Positions 56,936 to 64,000 of a DNA stretch of 64,000 nucleotides are shown here, piece after piece. A program made the position numbers and the translations under genes. How positions within the stretch are numbered: position 1 is the first letter of the stretch; each line of letters begins with the position of its first letter. Source of the stretch: Mesorhizobium sp. WSM4313 (GTDB taxonomy: Bacteria > Pseudomonadota > Alphaproteobacteria > Rhizobiales > Rhizobiaceae); NCBI RefSeq assembly GCF_002294725.1, contig NZ_NSFT01000003.1, forward strand, positions 124,001 to 188,000, read 5' to 3'. The notes below the pieces were generated by a model. The model ran no database searches. It was not told where the DNA came from and saw nothing but the letters and a program-made list of their open reading frames with translations.

Positions 56936-58579
56936 TCAGTGATCGATCGGCCCCTTCGGCGAGACAAGCGTCGTGCCCGCGGTGGTCGGACGCTCGATCA
57001 TGCGGCGCACGCGCGGCGGGTTGTCGCCGCTGTGCAGCGCGCGGATGCGTTCGCCGACCACGGCGTCGGCATGGGTGGCGCGCCGGTTGTGGCGGATATA
57101 CTCGACCCAGGTCGGCGTGTGGTAGTGCTCGATCCACACCGACGGATTTTCGAGGTCGCGGGCCAAAGTCCAGTTGCGGGCGCCGTCACGGCGGCGGATG
57201 CGGCCGCGCTCGGCCATGGTCGCCAGGAATTCCGGCACGTCCTCCTCGCGGATGATGTATTCGATCATGATAGCGATCGGGCCGATGCGCGGCTTGAGGT
57301 CGAGCGCCAGCATCGGTTCCTTGAAACGGTTGAGCGGATCGAGGTTGAGCACCGTCTGCCGCGGCAAGGGTAGGACGAAGCCGATGGCGCCGCCGGCGAG
57401 CATCGCGACCGCCGCAGCGGTCAACGCGGTCTCCGCGCCATGCGCGTCGGCGACGACGCCCCAGATCCAGCTGCCCAGCGCGATGCCGCCGAAGGTCGCC
57501 GTCTGGTAGATCGACAGCACGCGGCCGACCACCCAGCGCGGCGTCGACATCTGCACCGTGACGTTGAAATGCGAGAGCGCGATCACCCAGCAGGCGCCGC
57601 CGATGAGCAGGCCCGCCGATGTCTGCCAGGCATTGTGGCTGACTGCGGCGTTGAGGGCGCAGAGCGCGAAGCCGCTAAAGGCCATGCGCACCATCGTCTC
57701 GCTGGACAGCAGCTGCCGCAGCCGCACACTGATCAGCGCGCCGCCCACCGCGCCGATGCCGAAAGCGCCGAGCATGATGCCGTAGGTCAGCGCATCGCCC
57801 TTGACGACATCGCGCGCCACCAGGGGAAGAAGCGCCAGCACCGCGCCGGCGCTGAAGCCGAAGGCCGAACCGCGGACCAGCACCTTGGCGATGTTGGGCG
57901 ACATGGCGACATAGCGCAGGCCGGCGCCCATCGCCGCGCCGAGCGACTCGCGCGGCAGGGTTTGCTCGGGCAGCGCCGGCTTCCAGCGGGCGAGCACGAC
58001 GATCAGGCCGATATAGCTGACGGCGTTGGCGGCGAAGGCGGCCGCCGCACCCGCGGCGGCGACGATGACGCCGCCGATGGCCGGGCCGACACTGCGGGTG
58101 ATGTTGAAGCCCAGCGAATTGAGCGCGACCGCCGCCGGCACCTTGGCGCGCGGCACCATGTCGCCGACCGAGGCCTGCCATGACGGGCTGTTCAGCGCCG
58201 TGCCGCTGTCGATCAGGAAGGTGAAGGCAAGCAGCGTCCAGGGCGTCATCCAGCCTTGCCAGGTGAACAAGGTCAGCAGCGCCGAGACGACCAGCATGAA
58301 GGTCTGCGCCACCAGCATCACCTTGCGGCGGTTGAAGCTGTCGGCGATGGCGCCGGCAACGAGCGCGAACAGCATGATCGGCAAGGTAGTCGAGGCCTGG
58401 ACCAGCGCCACCTGGTAGGGCGAGGTAGCGATCGTGGTCATCATCCAGGCGGCGCCCACGCCCTGGATCAGGCCGCCGAAATTCGACACCAGGCTGGCCG
58501 ACCAGACGGCGCGGAAGATGCCGTGCCGGAACGGCGCCAGCGCGGAGACGCGTTCGCTTTCCGGCTCGTCGTCGATCAT
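56936..58579 (-). CDS. MFS transporter (MFS_3/EntS-like) with C-terminal alpha/beta-barrel-like domain
   Basis: 547 residues from the ATG at 58579. Twelve membrane helices occupy about 1-415 ('FRHGIFRAVWSASLVSNFGG', 'GAIADSFNRRKVMLVAQTFM', 'GDMVPRAKVPAAVALNSLGF'), matching the EntS/enterobactin-exporter-like MFS_3 family. The last 130 residues are soluble: 'MIEYIIREEDVPEFLATMAE', 'WIEHYHTPTWVEYIRHNRRA' resemble a dimeric alpha/beta-barrel (ABM-like) domain. It probably exports a small organic molecule. It follows asnB by 150 bp on the same strand. Confidence 0.88.
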   Translation of the reverse strand: MIDDEPESERVSALAPFRHGIFRAVWSASLVSNFGGLIQGVGAAWMMTTIATSPYQVALVQASTTLPIMLFALVAGAIADSFNRRKVMLVAQTFMLVVSALLTLFTWQGWMTPWTLLAFTFLIDSGTALNSPSWQASVGDMVPRAKVPAAVALNSLGFNITRSVGPAIGGVIVAAAGAAAAFAANAVSYIGLIVVLARWKPALPEQTLPRESLGAAMGAGLRYVAMSPNIAKVLVRGSAFGFSAGAVLALLPLVARDVVKGDALTYGIMLGAFGIGAVGGALISVRLRQLLSSETMVRMAFSGFALCALNAAVSHNAWQTSAGLLIGGACWVIALSHFNVTVQMSTPRWVVGRVLSIYQTATFGGIALGSWIWGVVADAHGAETALTAAAVAMLAGGAIGFVLPLPRQTVLNLDPLNRFKEPMLALDLKPRIGPIAIMIEYIIREEDVPEFLATMAERGRIRRRDGARNWTLARDLENPSVWIEHYHTPTWVEYIRHNRRATHADAVVGERIRALHSGDNPPRVRRMIERPTTAGTTLVSPKGPIDH

Positions 58580-58729
58580 GGTTGCGCCTTCGTCCGCTTT
58601 AGAGGCTCGCCGCGCCCGCGCAGGCGGGCGACTCGCCAAAGAGTGCGACCCAACAACAGGATGGCAAAGGCGAAAATGCGTCGGTGAAGCTTTAAGCCAA
58701 GCATCTGGCCTGTCTGGACCAACTTCTGG

Positions 58730-60595
58730 CTATGTCGCGTTTCTCGCCTCGGCATGCAGGGCCTCGGTCAGGCCGCCTGGCGTCTCGCCATTCATGTAAA
58801 GCCTGAGCAGCATTTCCATGCCGACGAGACGCAGGCGCGACGTTTCCTGGCTGCTTGCCATGTCGATCAGGTCGTCCAATTCGGAAGCAGACCATTTCAT
58901 CGCGTCGCGTAGCAGACCGCCGCGCAGCAGGCCCTGCGTGCCGGCTGAAAAAGCGGCCCCGATCTCGAAACCGTTCTTCGCTGCGCGAACATTTTCGCGC
59001 GGCAGATGGCGTTCGGCGACCTTCTTGAGCAGCCACTTGCCGGTCCCGTCGCGATATTTCTGCCGTCGCGGCAAATGAAGGGCGAAGTCGATCAGCCGGT
59101 TCTCGAGGAACGGCACCCTGAGCTCGACGGACGCCGCCATGCTCAACCGGTCGTGCCGGTGCAGCAGGTCCTGCAGGTGCGAATAGAGGTCGTAAAAACA
59201 GCTTGCCAGGAAAGCGCGATCGCCGGGCGGCGCGACACCGTCCAACCTGTCGAACAGCTTGGTCTGCAGGAAGTTCAGCTCGGGGGACAGGGCTCTGAGC
59301 GCCATGGCGCGGTCCGTCGGCGAGCCGCGACCGATCGAATTGCGGAACGGGGCGCGGCGCAATTCGGCGAATTTGCGGTCGCGCCCGGCTTTCGACCGGA
59401 ACAGGCGCTGCAGCCAGGACTGGCGCCAGAGCCTGATCGTCGATGCCTGCCATTTGTAGCCGCCGAAAAGCTCGTCGGAGCCCTCGCCGGTCAGCAGCAC
59501 CTTGACGCCGTCGGCGCGGCACTGCTCGGCAAGCGCCAGCAGCGCCGCGTGGCTGGCATGCCAGCCATCGGTTTCGAGATGCCAGACCGCGCGCGGCCAG
59601 AGCTCGAGGAACCGGTCTCTGTCGAACGGCACTCGGCGCAGGCTAACGCCGATATGGCGACCGGTCCGCTCGGCATCCTCGGCCTCGCTGCGGCCGAGCT
59701 TCGGGTCGACGACATAGCCGTGCAGCTCGGGCCTGAAGCGTTTGGCAAGCGCAGTGATCAGGCCCGAATCGATGCCGCCGCTGCAGGCGGTGGCAAGGCT
59801 GGTATCGGCGATGCAATGCAGCTCGACACTTTCCTCGAGCAGCGTCTGGAGCATCGCCATGTGTCCGGCGTCGGACGTCTTGTCGCCGGCGATGCGCGCG
59901 GTCTCGAGGACGTCGAGGACGTGCCAGAAGCGGCGCTTGTCGATGCCGTCCCCGGTGATCTTCCAAAGGCCGGCCGGCGGCAGCCGCTCGATCCCGTCGA
60001 AAACGCTGTAGCTCGAATCGCGGCTCTGCCAGGCGAGCCGCAGCGTCAGCTCGCGCGTGTCGATCCGGCGGGTAAAGTCGGGGCAGGCGAGGATCGCCTT
60101 GTCCTCGGAGGCGAACAGAACGCGGTCGCCGGTCTCGGCGACCGACATCGGTTTGATGCCCAGCCTGTCCCTGGCAAGCCACAAGGCGCCGGCGCGGGCA
60201 TCGAAATAAGCGAAGGAGAACATGCCGTCGAACAACGGCACCGCCTTTTGCGGGCCCCAGTGATGCAGGGCCTGAAGCACCACCTCGGTGTCGGACACCG
60301 TGCGGAACGTCAGGCCTTCCGCCTCCAGCGACCTGCGCAACGCGCGAAAATTATAGACCTCGCCGTTGTAGCAAAGCACACTGTCGCCGGACGCGATCAG
60401 CATCGGCTCGCGCGCGGCGGGCGATGGGTCGATGATGGTCAGCCGGCGATGGCCGAGCGCCAGGCGGGCGTCGTTCCAGTTGCCGTGATCGTCGGGACCG
60501 CGATGCGCCAATGCCTGCATCATGCGCGCGACGTCGCGACGATCGCCGCTGCCGATCGGATCGCGCTTTCGCCAGACGCCGGCTATTGCGCACAT
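58730..60595 (-). CDS. asnB: Asparagine synthase (glutamine-hydrolysing)
   Basis: 621 residues. The N-terminal glutaminase begins 'MCAIAGVWRKRD' so Cys2 becomes the nucleophile; 'HRGPDDHGNW', 'YNGEVYNFRALR' and 'MFSFAYFD' complete the class II amidotransferase site. The synthetase domain has the PP-loop 'ACSGGIDSGL' and 'TGEGSDELFGGYKW'. It makes asparagine from aspartate, ATP and glutamine, though relatives amidate other carboxylates in polysaccharide or natural product clusters. It sits inside the flagellar region, 162 bp after fliQ, which is an odd place for it. Confidence 0.92.
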   Translation of the reverse strand: MCAIAGVWRKRDPIGSGDRRDVARMMQALAHRGPDDHGNWNDARLALGHRRLTIIDPSPAAREPMLIASGDSVLCYNGEVYNFRALRRSLEAEGLTFRTVSDTEVVLQALHHWGPQKAVPLFDGMFSFAYFDARAGALWLARDRLGIKPMSVAETGDRVLFASEDKAILACPDFTRRIDTRELTLRLAWQSRDSSYSVFDGIERLPPAGLWKITGDGIDKRRFWHVLDVLETARIAGDKTSDAGHMAMLQTLLEESVELHCIADTSLATACSGGIDSGLITALAKRFRPELHGYVVDPKLGRSEAEDAERTGRHIGVSLRRVPFDRDRFLELWPRAVWHLETDGWHASHAALLALAEQCRADGVKVLLTGEGSDELFGGYKWQASTIRLWRQSWLQRLFRSKAGRDRKFAELRRAPFRNSIGRGSPTDRAMALRALSPELNFLQTKLFDRLDGVAPPGDRAFLASCFYDLYSHLQDLLHRHDRLSMAASVELRVPFLENRLIDFALHLPRRQKYRDGTGKWLLKKVAERHLPRENVRAAKNGFEIGAAFSAGTQGLLRGGLLRDAMKWSASELDDLIDMASSQETSRLRLVGMEMLLRLYMNGETPGGLTEALHAEARNAT

Positions 60596-60757
60596 GGCCC
60601 GCCGGCCGTTTCTGCCCGATGCATCGCTTCCTGAAGTGGCCTAGGACAAGGGCACCGGCCGATGCCGGCGCGCTTCACAATCTAGCTGCTACAGATTCCG
60701 CCGCAAGAGATCATCCGGGGTCGGGGCGAAAGGCTACCCGACGCTCGCTGCCTTGCG

Positions 60758-61024
60758 TCAGAAGCCGTGCTCGATGCGTTCGAAGATGACGTTGGTGAAG
60801 GCCGAGATCTGGCCGCCGATGAAGGGGCCGGTCAGCGCCACCACGAGCATGATGGCGACGATCTTCGGCACGAAGGTCAGGGTGATTTCCTGGATCTGGG
60901 TCAGCGCCTGGATGAGCGCGATGCCGATACCGACAACCATCGCCACCAGCACCACGGGAGCGGAAGCGGTAAGAACCGTCCACACGGCGTACTGGACGAT
61001 GTCGAGGGCATCGGCCTCGTTCAT
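60758..61024 (-). CDS. fliQ: Flagellar export gate protein FliQ
   Basis: 88 residues with two membrane helices; 'SAPVVLVAMVVGIGIALIQA' and 'TQIQEITLTFVPKI' are the family signature (Q-I-Q-E-x-T-L-x-F-x-P-K). It packs with FliP and FliR in the export gate. It lies 122 bp after flgD; the gap contains a palindromic repeat. The following genes on the same strand are not flagellar. Confidence 0.95.
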   Translation of the reverse strand: MNEADALDIVQYAVWTVLTASAPVVLVAMVVGIGIALIQALTQIQEITLTFVPKIVAIMLVVALTGPFIGGQISAFTNVIFERIEHGF

Positions 61025-61100
61025 GGCTGACCTCTCGCGAGCCCGCTAAAGCGGGTCGCATGAAAAACAGTACACGCGACCTGTTTTTGGCTTTGATTTA

Positions 61101-61147
61101 AGCATGTCTTTGCCCCGAAAACCGGATCCACTTTCGTGAGACATGCT
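61101..61147. repeat. Small palindromic repeat, copy 4
   Basis: Perfect 9-bp ends agcatgtct / agacatgct around a core ccccgaaaaccgg...ccacttt. Shares the aaaaccg and cacttt core with the other copies. It sits between flgD and fliQ. Confidence 0.8.
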
Positions 61148-61554
61148 CAGGCGGCCGGCTTGATCGACACGCCCGCGCCGACGGGAACCTGGGTGCCGTC
61201 CTGCAGCACGGCGATCAGGCCGCTGCTGGAGAGCGTCACCGAAGCCACCGTTCCGGTTGTCTTGCCGTCGGCCGAGGTGATCGAGCGGCCGATCAGCGCA
61301 TCGGCCTGCGACAATGCCGAGGACTGCATGATCTGGTCGAGCTTGGTGTTGGTCTGCACCGACTGCTCGACCTGGGAGAAGGTGGCGAGCTGCGCGACAT
61401 ATTGCGTGGAATCCATCGGCTTGGTCGGATCCTGGTTCTTCATCTCGGCGATCAGGAGCTTCAGGAACGACTGGTAGTCAACCGCCGTCTTGGAAGTCTT
61501 CTGGCTGGCCTGGTTGGCGCCAACCGGGATCGTTGTCCTCATGTCGACGGCCAT
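61147..61554 (-). CDS. flgD: Flagellar hook assembly protein FlgD (short form)
   Basis: 135 residues. 'DYQSFLKLLIAEMKNQDPTK' and 'DSTQYVAQLATFSQVEQSVQ' are the hallmark FlgD N-terminal motif. The tudor/Ig-like C-terminal domains of longer FlgD are nearly absent, as in other rhizobial FlgD. It forms the temporary cap for hook polymerisation. The start follows the flbT stop by 1 bp with 'ggagc' as ribosome site. Confidence 0.95.
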   Translation of the reverse strand: MAVDMRTTIPVGANQASQKTSKTAVDYQSFLKLLIAEMKNQDPTKPMDSTQYVAQLATFSQVEQSVQTNTKLDQIMQSSALSQADALIGRSITSADGKTTGTVASVTLSSSGLIAVLQDGTQVPVGAGVSIKPAA

Positions 61555-61555
61555 C

Positions 61556-61993
61556 TTATGCTCCTACAGCCAGTGCGCGCGGCGTTTGGGAAATGTCGTC
61601 ATCGTCTTCGAGCACCCTGCGCTCGAGCGGATAGAGCGCGCGGATCGCTTTCAGCGCCTCGTAGATCTCATCCTCGCCGACCATCCGGTCGATCTGCTTC
61701 AGGCTCTTGCAGATGTCCTGATTGTCGAAGCTTGCGATCAGCATCGGCAGCGAGCGGCGGAACATCTCGCGCGCCTCGGGGGCGCCGAGCGGGTTGATCA
61801 GCATGATCTGCACGATGAAATAAAGCTGCCTGAGCGGCGTAGAGGCCTGATCGGCCTGGAGGACGTGGCTTTCGAGCAGGAACTGCACGTCGTTCATCAG
61901 CTCGATGGTGACCTTGCGGTCGACGCGGATGACCGCGCCGTTGATATAGATCTTCTCGTTGGGCTTTAGCGAGATCTTCAGCGTGTTGGTCAT
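61556..61993 (-). CDS. flbT: Flagellin synthesis repressor FlbT
   Basis: 145 residues from the ATG at 61993. 'LKISLKPNEKIYINGAVIRV' and 'VQFLLESHVLQADQASTPLR' match FlbT, an RNA-binding protein that destabilises or blocks flagellin mRNA until hooks are complete. It is specific to Alphaproteobacteria. Its start codon overlaps the flaF stop (ATGA, 61990-61993), so the pair is translationally coupled. Confidence 0.96.
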   Translation of the reverse strand: MTNTLKISLKPNEKIYINGAVIRVDRKVTIELMNDVQFLLESHVLQADQASTPLRQLYFIVQIMLINPLGAPEAREMFRRSLPMLIASFDNQDICKSLKQIDRMVGEDEIYEALKAIRALYPLERRVLEDDDDISQTPRALAVGA

Positions 61994-62337
61994 TGGATGC
62001 CGTCTCGGATGATCTGGGAGACCTCGATCAGTCCTTCGAAATTGTTGGTGCGGCCCTGGCGGATGTCTTCCGTCTCGCGCAGCAGCCATAGGCCGATCGA
62101 GATCAGGTTGGCGCGCAGTTCCTTGGGCAGGGCGTTGTCGCTGGAGCCGAGATCCTCGACGAAGGTGGTCCAGATGCGGTTGGTGAAATGCAGCGCCTCG
62201 ACGGCTTCCATCGACTCGGTGCCAACGGCTGCTGCCGCTGCCAGCATGTCGATCGACCGGGTGAGCAGCTGCCGCTCCCGGTCCTTGGCATCGGCGACGG
62301 AGTCGGTCTGGATGTCGGCGTAGGAGAATTGATACAT
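61990..62337 (-). CDS. flaF: Flagellar biosynthesis regulator FlaF
   Basis: 115 residues, helical: 'RERQLLTRSIDMLAAAAAVG', 'NRIWTTFVEDLGSSDNALPK', 'ELRANLISIGLWLLRETEDI'. It acts opposite to FlbT and is needed for flagellin production or secretion in Caulobacter, Brucella and rhizobia. It overlaps flbT by 4 bp and lies 31 bp after flgL. Confidence 0.95.
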   Translation of the reverse strand: MYQFSYADIQTDSVADAKDRERQLLTRSIDMLAAAAAVGTESMEAVEALHFTNRIWTTFVEDLGSSDNALPKELRANLISIGLWLLRETEDIRQGRTNNFEGLIEVSQIIRDGIQ

Positions 62338-62368
62338 CGTCGGCGCTCTGGCGTTCCGGTTTACGTGT

Positions 62369-63418
62369 TCAAGTCAGATAGTTCAGCAGGCTGAGCTGCT
62401 GCAGACGCGCGGTCAAGGCGAAGGAGGTCTCGATATGCTGTGTCAGGTCGGCGACCCGGGTAGCGGCTTCCGCGGGATCGACGCCTTCGAGATCGACGAT
62501 ATGCTTCTCGAACAGGTCGACTTGGGTTTTCATGCGGTCGCTGGCGTCGAATACGCGCTGCTGGGCAAGGCCCGTTTCGGCCCGCACCTGGGTAATGCCG
62601 CCGATGGCTTCGCCGACCAGCGCCTGCGCGCGGCTGACGACCGCGTTCTGGGCGGCCTCGCTGATGCTGCCGGTAAGCAGGCTGCTGACCATGGCGGACG
62701 CCATGGCGAGCTTGCGGATACCCTGTTCGTTGGCGCTGACCGAGGTCTGGGTGGTTTCGTTGAGCGAGATGCGGCTGGTGATCTGCTCATCGGTGGCGCT
62801 CGACCAGTTGGCCTGCCAGCCGGCGCCCAGGAATTGCGGCTCGACTTTGGTGGTGATGAAGTCGTCCATCTGGGCAGCGGTGATGTTGGCCGCCGCCGGG
62901 TCGGTTTGGGCAAAGCCGAAATAGCTCGAGAAGGCCGCATCGAAGGCGGCTTTGGCCGGCGAGCCAGTGGCGTTGAAATCGTCGATCGGCTTGACGTCGG
63001 TGTTGGTGCCGGCAAACAGATATTCGCCGTTGACGCTGGTGTTCAAAATACCCGTCATCTGCTGCAGCGCCGAGGCGCCGGCGGTCTGCAGGATGCTGGT
63101 CGAGGAGTCGCCCGACACGCCGCTGGTCAGTGCCGACAGGAAGCTCTGCGCGGCACCGGCGATCTGGCCGAGCGAATCCTGGGTCGATGTCAGTCGCGCG
63201 GTGACGAGCGCGTTGGAATCGACGATGCCGTTCAGCCGGTCGAGGTCGCGCTGGAAGGTGACGGCCTGGGTCGTGCGCCCGCCAAGCGCCAGACCGACAT
63301 CCGCGACCTTGCCGGTCGTGGATTCCGTCGTCGCCTTCACAAGGTCGGCCTGCATTTTCGCTTGCTGGTAACGCAGGGCGTTGGAGATGGCGGCTGAGGA
63401 AACGGCTGTCGCTTTCAT
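62369..63418 (-). CDS. flgL: Hook-filament junction protein FlgL
   Basis: 349 residues. The N-terminal helix ('SNALRYQQAKMQADLVKATT') and C-terminal helix region ('DVEATRVADLTQHIETSFAL'-like, here 'ATRVADLTQHIETSFALTAR' and 'LQQLSLLNYLT') form the coiled-coil core typical of flagellin-like axial proteins, with 'GEYLFAGTNTDVKPI' (the FAGT motif) in the middle. It starts 3 bp after the flgK stop, so the two hook-associated proteins are co-translated. Confidence 0.94.
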   Translation of the reverse strand: MKATAVSSAAISNALRYQQAKMQADLVKATTESTTGKVADVGLALGGRTTQAVTFQRDLDRLNGIVDSNALVTARLTSTQDSLGQIAGAAQSFLSALTSGVSGDSSTSILQTAGASALQQMTGILNTSVNGEYLFAGTNTDVKPIDDFNATGSPAKAAFDAAFSSYFGFAQTDPAAANITAAQMDDFITTKVEPQFLGAGWQANWSSATDEQITSRISLNETTQTSVSANEQGIRKLAMASAMVSSLLTGSISEAAQNAVVSRAQALVGEAIGGITQVRAETGLAQQRVFDASDRMKTQVDLFEKHIVDLEGVDPAEAATRVADLTQHIETSFALTARLQQLSLLNYLT

Positions 63419-63421
63419 GAA

Positions 63422-64000
63422 TTATCCTACCGCGCTCATCAGGGCGTCCAGCATGTCGCTCACGGTCTTCATCATATGCGCCGAGGCCTGATAGGTGTGC
63501 TCGAGGTCGAGAAGCAGGGACATCTCCTGGTCGACATTGACCCCGGTATCGTTGGACAGCGCCTCGGCCGTTCGCGCTGCCAGCGCCTGCTTGCTGTCGG
63601 CGTTGGTCGAGGCCTGCTGGCGCACGCCTTCGAACCATCCGATGGCATTGGCCGCGTAATCGGAGACGCCGGAGCTGACGGCGATGCCGGCCGAGGCATC
63701 GAAGGCCATCGGCTGATCGAGCTTGTTGCCATAGCTGATCAGAAGGTCCGAATAGGATGCGTTGCCGGTGTTGACGACATAGGCCGCGCCGTTGGCGCCG
63801 CCGTCGCGCAACAGCGCGGGATTGCCGCCAGCGCTCGGATCGAAGGCGGCGTTGACGCCGATCGATCCGGCGAGGCCGTCGACCAGGGTGCCGGCGGCCG
63901 GGATTGCCGGCGCGCCGGACCATGTGAACAGGCCGGCCGCATTGGGCTGCGATGGCGCGGTTTCGGCAAATGCGGTGATAAGGCCGCGCGCGATCTCGTC
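63422..64000 (-). CDS. flgK: Hook-associated protein FlgK, C-terminal part
   Basis: The frame is open from the right edge of the window to a stop at 63422, giving about 192 C-terminal residues. 'SNDTGVNVDQEMSLLLDLEH' followed by 'TYQASAHMMKTVSDMLDALM' is the highly conserved FlgK end that forms the axial D0 helix. The N-terminus lies outside the window. It is the first visible gene of the flagellar run and directly precedes flgL. Confidence 0.95.
   Translation of the reverse strand, partial: DEIARGLITAFAETAPSQPNAAGLFTWSGAPAIPAAGTLVDGLAGSIGVNAAFDPSAGGNPALLRDGGANGAAYVVNTGNASYSDLLISYGNKLDQPMAFDASAGIAVSSGVSDYAANAIGWFEGVRQQASTNADSKQALAARTAEALSNDTGVNVDQEMSLLLDLEHTYQASAHMMKTVSDMLDALMSAVG

Overview
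This is 64 kb of GC-rich chromosome, most likely from a Mesorhizobium-like member of the Rhizobiales (Alphaproteobacteria). The evidence is a flagellar cluster with the alphaproteobacterial regulators FlbT and FlaF, a homologue of the Brucella lipoprotein Omp10, homospermidine synthase, an ornithine decarboxylase with a long structured leader, and small rhizobial-type palindromic repeats. No tRNA, rRNA, insertion sequence, integrase or CRISPR array was seen. Nearly all of the window looks like stable core genome.

Layout. 0-3 kb: end of an Hsp20 gene, a TauE/SafE permease, a metallo-hydrolase and threonine aldolase. 3-10 kb: gltB-gltD (glutamate synthase), with a palindrome-rich upstream region and a strong hairpin between the two genes. 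10-23 kb: envelope and housekeeping genes: MAPEG protein, a pseudo-SGNH protein, lytic transglycosylase, galU, an outer-membrane beta-barrel protein, kdsD, an NfeD/SPFH pair, hemH, a 5'-nucleotidase fused to LysM, and omp10. 23-28 kb: homospermidine synthase, a DUF3445 protein, pabB/aminotransferase, and a membrane-anchored helix-hairpin-helix protein. 28-37 kb: pepF, an orphan sigma-54-type response regulator, a large DUF882/M15 protein, eda, trhO and a DUF533 protein. 37-46 kb: SDR, aminotransferase, GNAT, a CDF metal exporter, denD, a NicO/DUF1007 metal module, LysR and an amidase.

46-49 kb: ornithine decarboxylase behind a canonical promoter and a leader of about 430 nt that folds on paper into a four-way junction (speF-type element), then a GNAT gene and an SCP2 protein with its own promoter/operator. 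With homospermidine synthase this gives two steps of rhizobial polyamine synthesis: ornithine to putrescine, and putrescine to homospermidine.

49-64 kb: flagellar genes, all on the minus strand, transcribed from high to low coordinates: flgK, flgL, flaF, flbT, flgD, fliQ, then flhA, fliR, a FliJ-like gene, a rod-binding FlgJ-like gene, a FlgN-like gene and a FliL-like gene. Between fliQ and flhA lie about 6.4 kb of genes with no evident flagellar role (asparagine synthase, MFS transporter, CLC channel, small monooxygenase), so the export-gate genes are split.

I found no wholly new multi-gene system. The most interesting items are the structured leader of the decarboxylase gene, a dispersed family of small palindromes (one inside the start region of a metal transporter gene), a 144-bp cruciform-like palindrome, an SGNH-fold protein lacking two catalytic residues, a sigma-54 activator with an altered GAFTGA motif, and two promoters with overlapping palindromic operators.
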